Positions 26,905 to 35,698 of a stretch of DNA of 37,025 bases are shown here, one piece after another. Origin of the DNA: JASUTC01 sp035447925 (lineage in GTDB: Bacteria; Thermotogota; Thermotogae; MWEM01). The position numbers and the translations under genes were made by a program. The number at the start of each line of letters is the position of its first letter. Within the stretch, counting starts at the first letter, position 1. The notes beneath the pieces were generated by a model. The model worked only from the letters and a program-made list of their open reading frames with translations. It was not told where the DNA came from and searched no databases. The stretch spans positions 1-37,025 of the forward strand of contig DAOTHY010000016.1 in assembly GCA_035447925.1 (NCBI GenBank). The letters are read 5' to 3'.

Positions 26905-28686
26905 ATGAGTAAAAAAATAACCGTCAATGTGCTCGTTTTTTTATTATTCAGTTTAATCTTGACAGCCGGGGTTCCGAAAATACTGGTAGTCTACAGCAAG
27001 GACAGCGAAAGCGCATGGAATTCATTCCAAGGACAGTTGATACGTGAAACGCTCGAAAAAGCAAATTGTGAACGGCAATATTCTTACATCGATAGCCACT
27101 TCAAAATAAGTGAGGATTTCCAGCCTGATGCTGTCATTGCATGTGATGAAACGGCTGAAAAAATTCTAACCAAAATGCTATCAGAATCTGCAGAAGTGCC
27201 CGTAGTCTTTTATGGAATTGATCCCAATGCTGCAAGAAGAGTGGGAGACGCTCTCGAAAAATATCACCTGTCAACTGATTTGATACTGAATGATATCCTC
27301 GGTTTTATGAGAGAAGTAACTTCCAATGAATATGCTAAAAATGGAGACTGGGAAAAAATAAAAGAAGACTTTCTCGAAGATGCCGAAAGAAATGATAAGC
27401 AATATACAGCACTTTACATATACATAAAACCTGATGGTTACTATTACTCGCATGTGAGAAACTATACAGGCGTTAGCCTTAAAGACAGGGCATATTTCCC
27501 GATTCTTGAGCGAGGCGAAGAAGTCAGAGGCTACCCCATTATCGGATGGACAACAGGGAGGAAATCAGCGATTTTTGGCATGCCGATTATCAAGAACGGG
27601 GAACTCACAGGATCAATCGCATTATCGGTCTTTTTAGAAGGACTCAACTATCAATTGAATAAGCAAATGACGTCTGACAAAAACACATTGTTAATGGCGG
27701 TGAACGGGGAAGGAATGCTCATGTTGAACAGTCAGGAAGAAAGTCTATTAGAATCCATCAACGACTTTGTCGTTTCAGACCCTGAACATTTCATGTCCGT
27801 TTTGAATGAAAATGATTCTGGAGTTATTGTATTCCGACAAGGTAACACCGAGTATTTGGGTACTTACAAAACGAATAAACTTACAGGCTGGAAGTTAGTC
27901 TATGCAAAGAGAATATTCGATCTGACGAACGAAAAAGAAACGGTCAGCTACAAAGACACCGAAATGGAGCAATCTCTCTCAACCGTTCTAGATGAAATAC
28001 TTCAGCGGATTAATACATTGGAGGACAGCCTTATGACAATCAGTACTCAATTTGCTGAAGTGGAAAAGGTACCGGATGATATTCAAACAATACTTGAATC
28101 CTTATACTCCCAAAATCAAGATGTTTACAATATCTCATATATCAATTCACATGGCATGGTTGAGCAGCAGATTCCTGAAGGCGACAATAGAAATGAAGGA
28201 AGCGGCATTTCAGAACATCCGGTGGTTGAGAAAATTCATGAAACGAAGAAGCCCGTAATCAGTCATCTCATCAAAGGTTCAGAAGATTTCAAAGCGATGG
28301 AAATTGGATGGCCAGTTTTCAATATAAATGGCGATCTGACAGGAACGATAAGTCTAATGATAAGGCCAGAGCCCTTTTTTGGAGAGATTGTTAGCAAGAG
28401 CCTGAAAAAGGAACCTTATGAAGTCTGGCTGATGCAGCAAGATGGAACCATTATTTATGATCGTGATCATGAAGAAATTGGGCAAAACATCTTTTTTGAC
28501 GAAATCTATGACGGCTACGACGAGTTGAAAGAACTCGGTCAAAAAATTATAGATCATAAGGAAGGAAAGGGCATGTATACCTTTTTTGAAACCGGTGGCG
28601 ATAGACTTGTCGGCAAAGAGGCGATTTGGAAAACATTAACCATTCATGAAAGAGAATGGAAAATCGTACTGACAAAAGTGAAATAG
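26905..28686 (+). CDS. Exported protein: half of a solute-binding domain joined to two Cache-like sensor domains
   Basis: This 593-residue protein has a signal peptide or anchor at residues 1-23. Residues 24-108 look like the first lobe of an ABC substrate-binding (PF04392-like) fold (PKILVVYSKDSESAW, AVIACDETAEKILT, PVVFYGIDPN) that breaks off abruptly. A Cache-like domain follows at about 120-340 (YYYSHVRNYTGVSLKDRAYF, GSIALSVFLE), then a helical linker (350-400) and a second Cache-like domain at about 400-590 (WLMQQDGTIIYDRDHEEIG, HEREWKIVLTKVK). It ends at the last Cache strand, with no second membrane helix and no kinase, HAMP or MCP domain. The start follows AAGGGAG. It may be a ligand-binding partner for a separate receptor; that is inference. 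Confidence 0.82.
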   Translation: MSKKITVNVLVFLLFSLILTAGVPKILVVYSKDSESAWNSFQGQLIRETLEKANCERQYSYIDSHFKISEDFQPDAVIACDETAEKILTKMLSESAEVPVVFYGIDPNAARRVGDALEKYHLSTDLILNDILGFMREVTSNEYAKNGDWEKIKEDFLEDAERNDKQYTALYIYIKPDGYYYSHVRNYTGVSLKDRAYFPILERGEEVRGYPIIGWTTGRKSAIFGMPIIKNGELTGSIALSVFLEGLNYQLNKQMTSDKNTLLMAVNGEGMLMLNSQEESLLESINDFVVSDPEHFMSVLNENDSGVIVFRQGNTEYLGTYKTNKLTGWKLVYAKRIFDLTNEKETVSYKDTEMEQSLSTVLDEILQRINTLEDSLMTISTQFAEVEKVPDDIQTILESLYSQNQDVYNISYINSHGMVEQQIPEGDNRNEGSGISEHPVVEKIHETKKPVISHLIKGSEDFKAMEIGWPVFNINGDLTGTISLMIRPEPFFGEIVSKSLKKEPYEVWLMQQDGTIIYDRDHEEIGQNIFFDEIYDGYDELKELGQKIIDHKEGKGMYTFFETGGDRLVGKEAIWKTLTIHEREWKIVLTKVK

Positions 28687-28707
28687 GAATTGCTGTATAG
28701 GGAGTTT

Positions 28708-28727
28708 CCAATGGACTATCCCCCTGG
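28708..28727. repeat. GGGGAC-type palindromic repeat, degenerate copy 2
   Basis: CCAATGGACTATCCCCCTGG lies 22 bases after the tandem-Cache stop codon and matches the family of 26800-26820 with several changes. Confidence 0.6.
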
Positions 28728-28767
28728 TTCCTGTTATTCGGACATTTGTTTTTTTAAGCAATATCTT

Positions 28768-28776
28768 TGATATAAT
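28768..28776 (+). promoter_or_regulatory. Extended -10 promoter of the propeller lipoprotein gene
   Basis: TGATATAAT lies 57 bases upstream of the ATG at 28833, with only a T-rich stretch at -35. Confidence 0.5.
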
Positions 28777-28832
28777 ATTAAAGTATGTAGTCGAATAATG
28801 TATAACTGTCACCAAAAACCGGGGGCGATTTG

Positions 28833-31800
28833 ATGAAAAAAATATTGGTAATTGTTTCAGCGTTATGTTTCGTCTTGATCTTCTCTTCTTGTAATCTGAT
28901 CCACGGCGGAAAAAAAGAGTTCACACCAGCCATGAGCTATGAGCAAATCAGTCAGGGGGCGTTTTTTTCCGGTCGGTTGATCTATTCGGAAAATGAGCTG
29001 TACAACAATTTAAAACCGGGACTTCTGATCCCGTTTCAGGATGTTTCAGGAGAGTGGATCAAAAACGCTGCAGAAGGCTGTTATGAAAACGTTGAAGTAT
29101 CAACGTTGTATGGCTATTTAAAAATATTGGAGTTGAATGCACATCAAATCGTCTTCGATTATGTGGTTTATTATGAAGATGGCGAACGTTGGGAACATTT
29201 TCAAAAGATACAATTATCTGGGACACAGTATTCACTCGATCATCCGGAGGATTTACCGTCTTTCTTTCTCGATTTCTTAAACAGTCTGAGCTATTCGCCA
29301 CTTGATGGTGCAGAGTTGATTGAGTCACCGGTATTGAGCGATGTTACCCTGTTGTCCTTCGCCACAGATATCCCTTCTGCTTCGGAGATACAAACGATGC
29401 GTTCGATTCGCACCAATACCAAAAGCAGGACGGTTTCCTTCAGATTGCAGGAATCCCCTGACAAGGCTTATGATTACGATGAAACGGTGGTCTACGGGGC
29501 ACACCATTCTCAAAACAGTATGATTTATACCATTTCAAACGAAAATCTCTCATTCTCAACGGAGGCTTCAACCATTCGCATTAACGTTTCGGAAACGGAA
29601 CTGCCCCTGTTCTCCGTTGGTGATTATGTCATTAATAATGCCTCAAGAACGACCTGTGTGATAACGGATGTGGAAAATAACGGCGATACGCTCCTACTGA
29701 AGACGGACAATGCAAACCTTCAAACGATCTTGGGAGCCGTCTATTTAAATTTGTCCGGAGATCTCGGACAGATCATTCAACAATACGGCACCCCGGAAAG
29801 CAAGTCCATATTGAGGCAGGTTCAACAATCCGAAGAGGATTTACCTGAGGGCAGATGGGATATCATCAACCTCAGTGGGGAAAACACTATTTTTGATAAC
29901 AACACACTGGATTTTAAGATAGATTGCGGTTTTGACCTTTACGTCGATGTTGCCTTAGACGCCAAGGTCACTTGGAAGGAGAGTTACGTCCGGGGGCATT
30001 TCATCGCCGGCTCGGAACAACATCTCTATCTTCTGCTTTCGGCATTTGGTGGTGGCGCCAATGAAAATGGTGAAATTGAGTTTGGACTCTTTAAAAAATC
30101 GTTCCCCATAGACGTTGGGCCTATTGTCGTCACATTTGGTTTTGATGTTGATTTACTCGGTGATTATGAGATTCCGGGATCAAATCTCACAATAGGTGGC
30201 GGTCCTCACTTGAAAAATGAAGTGGGTTTTGAATATGATATGGGCGTTCGCCTGAAATTCTTTCTGGACTTTATTCCCTATCCCGACCCCTGGTGCCATT
30301 TTGAAGGCATTGGTAATTTTGACAACTCGTTCAAAATTTTCAAACCGGAATTCAACAAGAATATTGATAAGCTCGAAGTGGGTTTCGGCATCGGCCTAAC
30401 ACCCAATGTCACGCTTTACGATGTGATCGGTATCTGTTTTCAATTTCCGTTCATGTTTGAAAACATCCTGACAAAAGGGGATGATGGATGGCATTATGCC
30501 CTGGATTTTGTAATCAGCGGGCATCTTTTATTCCGTTTGGGACTCCCGGTTATCGGCCATCTGGATTTTGATATCGGAGAGGTCTTTCACAAAAGATGGA
30601 ATTTATACAACGAAGATCCGGAGAACGTTGACGAAAGAGATCTTGGAACAAAGGCCATAGGTGGAGTACAAAACGCCCTGGCAATGGATGAAAGTGAAAC
30701 CATTTATGCAATCAATTATTACGATACCAAGGCTAATTTATATGCCCTGGACTTCGATAAAGACTTAAACAAATTGAATACCAAATGGACCATTCCATAC
30801 TCCGCCCCTTTTACGCATCAAATAAAGGGTGTCACCCAGCCGGTTGTAGACGGCAATAATCGAATCTGTTATGCCGTAAATCTGGATCAGTCTTCAGTCA
30901 TCCGGATAATTGACAATCAAAGGGTTTCAGAAAAGGAAATGAATGGTTTGGTGGAAAACCTTTCAACCGCTCAAAGCAGCAGTGGAGAAGAACTCATTCT
31001 GTTCACAGTCGGCAACCAATGCGTGATTCTTCGAATCTCCGACAAAGGGGAATACGGCTCGTACACTTTTAATAACCTTTCCAAAATAGAGGGAATCACC
31101 ACAACCGTCAAGGATGATATTCTGATACTGGGAACCACTTCCAACAATCAAACCCTTTTTACGACGATGGCGTTAAACGGCACTGTCAATGAAACGCAAA
31201 GAGCTGAAAACCATTTTTCGGGGAAGACCACAGGGGCTATCAGTATCGATGCACAAGGACGACCGGTATTCGCCGTTGATGATCAATTAATCCTGATGTC
31301 CTCGAATTATAGAGATGTCATACAGCGTATCAAAACGGAAAGTGTTATCACAACACCCATCAGTATTGCAGCGGATGGCAACCTTTATTTTGGTTGTGAA
31401 GATCATGCCATTCACTGTTATAAAAAGGACAAAAGCGATGTGTACGTCTTTTCATGGAAAAAACAGCTTGATTCGGAGATAAAAGCGGCGCCGGTCATTG
31501 GCAGAGACGGGCATATCAACGTGACAACCTATAACGGTTTCACCTATAATATTGCAACTGCTCCGGTTCACAGTGCGAATGGCGATATTCTAACGAATAC
31601 CTCCGAGATCATCTGGCAGTCTCCGTTGAAAAAAACCAACAGTACACCGGCAAATCTTTCCGATGTGCTAATCCTGTCAAACGGAGTCGTTCTAACCCCG
31701 AATTTGGCCGGTATCAAGCTGATCGCAGGAACGGCCAAAGGCATCAGTGCCTCTCCCTGGCCAAGGGGAAGCTATAACAATCAAAACACCGGCGGTCTCT

Positions 31801-33257
31801 CATATATCCCTTCATCGCTGAAAATAACACAGCAACCTGAAAAACAGGCAAAAATGGAGGGGAATTCCGTCACACTCTCCGTAACCGTTGAAGGGGGAAC
31901 ACCGCCCTATTCTTATCAATGGTATAAAGGAGAGGAAAAGATACAAAACGCCGTTGAGAAAACCTTCACCATTCAGAATTTAAGCGAAAAAGATGAGGAT
32001 TTTTATCATGTGGAAGTTCACGACAGTTTCATCCCGCATTTTAAGACCCTTGAAAGCGACCGGATTATCGTACAGGTCAATTCAACACAGGAAGGTCATC
32101 GCAAATGGTCATACACTATTTCGGGCGACCTGTTTAACAAAGATCTCGCACTCGATGCAAACGGCCATCTCTATGCCATCACTCAAAAAGGCAACATCCT
32201 CAAATTTGATGGTTCGGGGAATTTGTCAACAACAAAAGAAATGAACAACAATACTTTTAGCGATCCGGTGTGGGTAGCCGATGACAAACAAATGTTTATT
32301 TATAACGGCAACGGTGATTTTTATATCTTTGATGAGAACTTGGACGACCATTTCTGGAAAAGTTATCAGGATGGGAACCTGATCTACGGGTTTGACAAGG
32401 GAAACAAACGGATGGTTTACACCTATCAGCACTTTTACGATTTGATGGGAAAAATGCTCTCTGCGGGATCTGCTGATTATGCTTCCGGAGAGAACAGATT
32501 TTCCATCAATCTGCATGAAAAGAAAACAGAACCAACGGGAATCCTGATCACAAATGATGCCATTTATATTACGACCAACAAAGGCACTTATTTGGCTTTA
32601 GACAAAACGGATTTGTCTGTTAAATGGGAAAAAAGCATCAACAGTTCATCTGTCTTATCATCTCCGATTCGTGGACGTGCAAAAGGCTGGAGTGAACACG
32701 ATGCCGTATTCTTTATCGAGTCTTATCAAGATACCCTGACCTTGTATGCCGTTGATGTGAAAGACGGTGGTAAAATCTGGTCCTCAAAGATCTCATCCGG
32801 TAAAAACAGCGATTTTTACGGAACGATGCCCGAACCCGTTATCTCTTCCGCCAAAGACATTTTTGTAGTATCGGATCACGAGAAACTCGTTTCCTACAAT
32901 TATAAGGGAAGTAAAAATTGGGAATTTCAAGCAGCCGGCGGAATCAACACCTCACCGATTATCGGTAACGACGGAATCATCTATATTTGTACCATGAACG
33001 GTGTGGTACAGGCCATTGATGCAACAACGGGTAAAGAAAAATGGCGCCATCAGATCGGATTGTCCACCATTGATAACAACGCATATTGTATCATTGCCAA
33101 TTCCGTTCTGGAAGCCAACACCCTGATCGTTGCAGCCTTTTCCTCAGACAAGTCTCACGGAAAGATCGTAGCCATCAATTGTTCCAGCCAACATCTGGAC
33201 ACAAAATACTGGCCGAAGGCGAAAGCGGACAATCATAATACAGCTTATTTTGAATAA
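28833..33257 (+). CDS. Large surface lipoprotein with beta-propeller-like repeats and an Ig-like domain
   Basis: This 1,474-residue protein begins MKKILVIVSALCFVLIFSSC, a lipoprotein signal with Cys20. Residues about 30-600 are beta-rich and unrecognised. From about 600 to 985 repeats such as GRPVFAVDDQLILMSS, GNLYFGCEDHAIHCY and AAPVIGRDGHINVTTYNG resemble PQQ-type propeller blades. Residues about 992-1088 form an Ig-like domain (TPPYSYQWYKGEEKI, DEDFYHVEV). A second propeller follows to the end (GIIYICTMNGVVQAIDATTG, KEKWRHQIG). GGGGGCG precedes the ATG by 6 bases. It probably serves as a surface binding or scaffold protein; no enzyme motif is seen. Confidence 0.85.
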   Translation: MKKILVIVSALCFVLIFSSCNLIHGGKKEFTPAMSYEQISQGAFFSGRLIYSENELYNNLKPGLLIPFQDVSGEWIKNAAEGCYENVEVSTLYGYLKILELNAHQIVFDYVVYYEDGERWEHFQKIQLSGTQYSLDHPEDLPSFFLDFLNSLSYSPLDGAELIESPVLSDVTLLSFATDIPSASEIQTMRSIRTNTKSRTVSFRLQESPDKAYDYDETVVYGAHHSQNSMIYTISNENLSFSTEASTIRINVSETELPLFSVGDYVINNASRTTCVITDVENNGDTLLLKTDNANLQTILGAVYLNLSGDLGQIIQQYGTPESKSILRQVQQSEEDLPEGRWDIINLSGENTIFDNNTLDFKIDCGFDLYVDVALDAKVTWKESYVRGHFIAGSEQHLYLLLSAFGGGANENGEIEFGLFKKSFPIDVGPIVVTFGFDVDLLGDYEIPGSNLTIGGGPHLKNEVGFEYDMGVRLKFFLDFIPYPDPWCHFEGIGNFDNSFKIFKPEFNKNIDKLEVGFGIGLTPNVTLYDVIGICFQFPFMFENILTKGDDGWHYALDFVISGHLLFRLGLPVIGHLDFDIGEVFHKRWNLYNEDPENVDERDLGTKAIGGVQNALAMDESETIYAINYYDTKANLYALDFDKDLNKLNTKWTIPYSAPFTHQIKGVTQPVVDGNNRICYAVNLDQSSVIRIIDNQRVSEKEMNGLVENLSTAQSSSGEELILFTVGNQCVILRISDKGEYGSYTFNNLSKIEGITTTVKDDILILGTTSNNQTLFTTMALNGTVNETQRAENHFSGKTTGAISIDAQGRPVFAVDDQLILMSSNYRDVIQRIKTESVITTPISIAADGNLYFGCEDHAIHCYKKDKSDVYVFSWKKQLDSEIKAAPVIGRDGHINVTTYNGFTYNIATAPVHSANGDILTNTSEIIWQSPLKKTNSTPANLSDVLILSNGVVLTPNLAGIKLIAGTAKGISASPWPRGSYNNQNTGGLSYIPSSLKITQQPEKQAKMEGNSVTLSVTVEGGTPPYSYQWYKGEEKIQNAVEKTFTIQNLSEKDEDFYHVEVHDSFIPHFKTLESDRIIVQVNSTQEGHRKWSYTISGDLFNKDLALDANGHLYAITQKGNILKFDGSGNLSTTKEMNNNTFSDPVWVADDKQMFIYNGNGDFYIFDENLDDHFWKSYQDGNLIYGFDKGNKRMVYTYQHFYDLMGKMLSAGSADYASGENRFSINLHEKKTEPTGILITNDAIYITTNKGTYLALDKTDLSVKWEKSINSSSVLSSPIRGRAKGWSEHDAVFFIESYQDTLTLYAVDVKDGGKIWSSKISSGKNSDFYGTMPEPVISSAKDIFVVSDHEKLVSYNYKGSKNWEFQAAGGINTSPIIGNDGIIYICTMNGVVQAIDATTGKEKWRHQIGLSTIDNNAYCIIANSVLEANTLIVAAFSSDKSHGKIVAINCSSQHLDTKYWPKAKADNHNTAYFE

Positions 33258-33272
33258 GCCATACTCAGTTTT

Positions 33273-33293
33273 CCAAGGGGACAGTCCCCCTGG
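33273..33293. repeat. GGGGAC-type palindromic repeat, copy 3
   Basis: All 21 bases are identical to 26800-26820. It begins 16 bases after the propeller lipoprotein stop and lies upstream of the first leader-peptide gene. Confidence 0.8.
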
Positions 33294-33335
33294 ATTATTT
33301 GAATCACATTCTATCCTTCAAAGGAGATGTTTAAG

Positions 33336-33578
33336 GTGACAAGAGAATTACTGGAAAAGATCAGGATTGTGGAAAAGAGTGTTGGAAAGGACTGGATAAA
33401 AGAGCTGGAAACATGTGAATCAATCGAAGAACTCCAAAACCAAGTCGAGCAATGGCGTGTTGTTTTAACAGATGAACAAGCACAAGAGGCTTATGAACTC
33501 CTGAGCAAAGCCAGGAACAATGAATTGAGAGAAGAAGAGTTAATCAATATCTCAGGTGGAAGAAGTGGTATAAAATAG
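33336..33578 (+). CDS. Nif11-like GG-leader peptide with five-residue tail RSGIK (precursor 1)
   Basis: This 80-residue peptide opens with TRELLEKIRIVEKSVGKDW, has an acidic helical middle and ends ELREEELINISGGRSGIK. The (E/D)LxxEEL-x-x-(I/V)xGG end is the hallmark of Nif11/nitrile-hydratase-type leaders of ribosomal natural-product precursors, cut after GG by C39-type proteases. What is unusual is that only RSGIK follows GG. I place the start at GTG 33336, 9 bases after AAGGAG; it aligns exactly with the ATG of precursor 3, while ATG 33327 is too close to the ribosome site. It is about 78% identical by eye to precursor 3. The function of the tail is unknown. Confidence 0.82.
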   Translation: MTRELLEKIRIVEKSVGKDWIKELETCESIEELQNQVEQWRVVLTDEQAQEAYELLSKARNNELREEELINISGGRSGIK

Positions 33579-33680
33579 CTGAGATTTTGACTCCACAAAA
33601 GTGATCTCCTACTAAAGATTAAAAACAACTTTCACGGCATTAGACTTTTTATTCCTCCTAGTGTTTCCAAGGAGCTGTTT

Positions 33681-33701
33681 CCAAGGGGACTGTCCCCCTG
33701 G
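33681..33701. repeat. GGGGAC-type palindromic repeat, copy 4
   Basis: CCAAGGGGACTGTCCCCCTGG, one base different from 26800-26820, lies between the convergent precursors 1 and 2. Confidence 0.8.
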
Positions 33702-33726
33702 TTTATTCAATGTTTTTTTATGGGGA

Positions 33727-33969
33727 TTAACGAACGCAGATTTTTCCCCCTGCCACTGCGGAGAGTTCTTCTTCACTTAGTTCGTTTTTTTCATTGGCTT
33801 CAATGATTTTTAATCCCTCTTCCGCTAAATCAGGGGTGAGTTCTATCCCGTTTTCTTTTGCCTTTTTGATCAGCTCCTCTGTTTTCGTAATGCCTTCAAA
33901 TTGCTGCGCCCAGACTTTACCCATTTTTGTTTCTATTTCTCTGATCTTTTCAAGTAATTCTTTCGTCAT
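33727..33969 (-). CDS. Nif11-like GG-leader peptide with five-residue tail KICVR (precursor 2)
   Basis: This is an 80-residue peptide on the minus strand, the same length as precursors 1 and 3 but clearly divergent: TKELLEKIREIETKMGKVW at the start and NELSEEELSAVAGGKICVR at the end. ELSEEEL-x-x-VAGG is the classic form of this leader family. Five residues, including one Cys, follow GG. A good site (AAAGGAGA) precedes the ATG. The helical middle (TEELIKKAKENGIELTPDLAEEGLK) matches the Nif11 domain spacing. No modifying enzyme or exporter is next to it. Confidence 0.85.
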   Translation of the reverse strand: MTKELLEKIREIETKMGKVWAQQFEGITKTEELIKKAKENGIELTPDLAEEGLKIIEANEKNELSEEELSAVAGGKICVR

Positions 33970-34180
33970 GGTTTTTCTCCTTTGTCTTTAGAATGATTTC
34001 TTAATAGTAATTGTAGCATAGATCAAAAATTATGAATAAATAAACAAGTTTTGATGACCAACCTTTCCTGAAAAAGAGTGAAGTGTTGAAGGATTACTCG
34101 AGGTGCATACTGATGAAAAATGCTAAAAACAAAAACGGAACCCAATTGAAACGGGATTATTTTTACTATTTCTATTCTTG
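33970..34180. other. Non-coding stretch upstream of precursor 2
   Basis: It is AT-rich with no convincing frame. It should hold the promoter of precursor 2, but I see no clear -35/-10 pair. The rest of the gene-free span, up to 34452, consists of repeats and one protein remnant listed separately. Confidence 0.5.
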
Positions 34181-34200
34181 CCTAGGGGGCTGTCCCCTTG
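34181..34200. repeat. GGGGAC-type palindromic repeat, copy 5 (variant)
   Basis: CCTAGGGGGCTGTCCCCTTG has the same core with changed flanks. Confidence 0.65.
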
Positions 34201-34201
34201 C

Positions 34202-34267
34202 TTACTTATTACCATTTTGGTCGGTCCAGTTGACGAATTCATAATCTTCAGCTGTATCGCAAGTCAT
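34202..34267 (-). pseudogene. Remnant of an InlB B-repeat-like surface protein module
   Basis: The minus strand reads MTCDTAEDYEFVNWTDQNG and then stops; the frame is closed 12 bases upstream by a stop. The run TAEDYEFVNWTDQNGN matches the core of divergent InlB B-repeats (TAxxGYxFVNWTxNG), common in clostridial surface proteins. Only about 22 codons survive, and no ribosome site is present. Confidence 0.4.
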
Positions 34268-34337
34268 TTCAACGATTTATCCCGGTAAATATTCTCCTCC
34301 ACCGGACAATGACGCTGCACCTTCATGAGTGGGATGT

Positions 34338-34363
34338 AACCATGGGGACAGCCCCCTGTGGTT
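34338..34363. repeat. GGGGAC-type palindromic repeat, copy 6 (CCATGGGGACAG variant)
   Basis: An imperfect 26-base palindrome of the form AACCATGGGGACAG...CTGTGGTT. The same variant occurs at 36735-36762. Confidence 0.7.
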
Positions 34364-34375
34364 ATTTGAAAAGTC

Positions 34376-34438
34376 GGGAGTTGCAAACAGAACCGTCCCT
34401 CTCAGCTTTTGGGAGTTGCAAACAGAACCGTCCCTCTC
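34376..34438. repeat. Two tandem copies of a 28-base GGGA...TCCC repeat
   Basis: 28 bases at 34376-34403 recur exactly at 34411-34438 (period 35). The core is GGGAGTTGCAAACAGAACCG followed by TCCCTCTC. Elements with GGGAC/GTTCTGTTTGC cores are known as dispersed short palindromic repeats in clostridial genomes. Confidence 0.85.
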
Positions 34439-34452
34439 TGCTTCTGACCGCT

Positions 34453-34875
34453 TCAACCCATTCCTGTTGCTTTCAAACGAACTTCAAATGTACAACGGTC
34501 ATCCCCATTTAATAGGGTCTTTAGAATCTTAATTTCCACCGGGATGTTTAAGAGCTGTTCGTACAAAGCCTGATCAAAAGTCTTTGTGCAAAAGCATAAA
34601 TTGGGGTTGGAGGTCAATTTGTTTTGAACCAGTGGACAGAAGCATTCCGTTTCATTTAAGTCCACGATAAATCCCCCTTGTGTAGGTGAAAAAAGAAAAT
34701 TCGGCAAGGTTTCTTTCAAAAAACAAATAATCTTGGTAATATCGGGCCCTCCTGAATATGAAGGAAGCTCTTTAACCCATTGGCTGTCCTGATAACATCT
34801 TCGGCCAATTTTGGCAACACATTCTTTATCAATTGTTTCAAGAACCCAATTTACCCATTTTTCATGAAATACCAT
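34453..34875 (-). CDS. Cysteine-rich 140-residue protein with two CFC motifs, function unknown
   Basis: The start at 34875 (MVFHEKWVNWVLETI) is chosen because GGAGG lies 8 bases upstream; the longer frame to 34926 has no ribosome site. Eight cysteines are present: 19, 27, 51, 78, 80, 94, 96 and 128, including two CFC pairs 16 residues apart. The end, NIPVEIKILKTLLNGDDRCTFEVRL, resembles the C-terminal signature of V4R and related small ligand-binding domains (E-x-LxxG-x-x-CxFxV). This hints at metal or hydrophobic ligand binding but is not a firm family call. It is followed 60 bases upstream on the strand by a small membrane protein gene. Confidence 0.65.
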   Translation of the reverse strand: MVFHEKWVNWVLETIDKECVAKIGRRCYQDSQWVKELPSYSGGPDITKIICFLKETLPNFLFSPTQGGFIVDLNETECFCPLVQNKLTSNPNLCFCTKTFDQALYEQLLNIPVEIKILKTLLNGDDRCTFEVRLKATGMG

Positions 34876-34935
34876 TTTGTATTCCTCCAAATCGCTTGAG
34901 TTTTTTCCTGATGCCATCTGACCCAATTTGTTTGG

Positions 34936-35118
34936 TTAATTTCCAAAAAATTTCAGGGCTTCAAATACCAAAAATGCCGGCCAGACAACGGCTTTTAGCA
35001 CACCCAAAACTCCGGTCCAAAAAGTTGCGGCCGTTGTGATGTAATAAACAGCAGCTCCAATAAATCCCAACCCATAAACAGCACTTGAAGTCCCAGTTTC
35101 TATTCTTTTCTCACTCAT
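34936..35118 (-). CDS. Small membrane protein (60 residues)
   Basis: The frame MSEKRIETGTSSAVYGLGFI continues with two hydrophobic segments (AVYGLGFIGAAVYYITTAA and LGVLKAVVWPAFLVFEALKFF). AGGAGG lies 7 bases before ATG 35118, better than ATG 35151. Small proteins of this pattern are widespread and uncharacterised. It is encoded just upstream of the CFC protein on the same strand (60-base gap) and behind a TGATATAAT element, so the two may be co-transcribed. Confidence 0.75.
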   Translation of the reverse strand: MSEKRIETGTSSAVYGLGFIGAAVYYITTAATFWTGVLGVLKAVVWPAFLVFEALKFFGN

Positions 35119-35225
35119 TTTCTTGCCTCCTTTTTTTAATGGATTTAGCAAATACTAATACCTGATCACCATCTACCCGATAACGCCATTCAATACGGTT
35201 AAAAATGACTACAACATACTCTTGG

Positions 35226-35234
35226 ATTATATCA
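35226..35234 (-). promoter_or_regulatory. Extended -10 promoter before the small membrane protein gene
   Basis: TGATATAAT reads on the minus strand 107 bases upstream of the ATG at 35118. No strong -35 is seen. Confidence 0.4.
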
Positions 35235-35698
35235 TAAGCCTTATGATACAGACCTTTACACAACAATCGGAGAAGAACCGCAAATCCTTTTTGCCAGCTA
35301 TAAACTGTAATATTATTTGATGGGATAATCAAAAACATTATCTTCAATCAGTTGTTAACCATTTGGAAAACAGAAAATTGGCTTAGATTCGTGAAAATTC
35401 CGAAGTGAATCAAACTGATTCGAACTTGGTATAAAAAAAACAGCAAAAAAAAGACACCGGAACAAGCCTCGATACACTAATAAAAACCGACACGTATCAA
35501 GGGAAAGCACCATGGCCGTTCCCCTGAAAAAGCAAATCAACAAGATGAATCAACCAAAACCAACAGAAAACAATCAAAGGAAAACAGGAGGGCATGCCCA
35601 TGTATCCCCACAGCTATTTATTTCTGCAAAGCTGTCCCACTCTATTTTATGCTGGAAACTGTCCCTATGCTTTGTATTCAAAGAAATTTCCAGTAATA
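35235..35698. other. Gene-free stretch between the small membrane protein and precursor 3
   Basis: I find no frame with a ribosome site or recognisable protein. It contains scattered degenerate pieces of the GGGGAC repeat family (around 35510-35530 and 35588-35670) and looks like decayed accessory DNA. Confidence 0.4.

Noticed and set aside
33727..33969. Precursor 2 as a lanthipeptide or sactipeptide precursor
   Set aside because: The tail has one Cys and no Ser or Thr, and no LanM, LanB/C or radical SAM gene is present in the window.
34376..34438. CRISPR-like tandem repeat
   Set aside because: Only two copies with a 7-base gap; no spacers and no cas genes.
35111..35347. 78-codon minus-strand frame upstream of the small membrane protein
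   Set aside because: It runs over the predicted promoter of the next gene and overlaps its start; no ribosome site and no recognisable motif.
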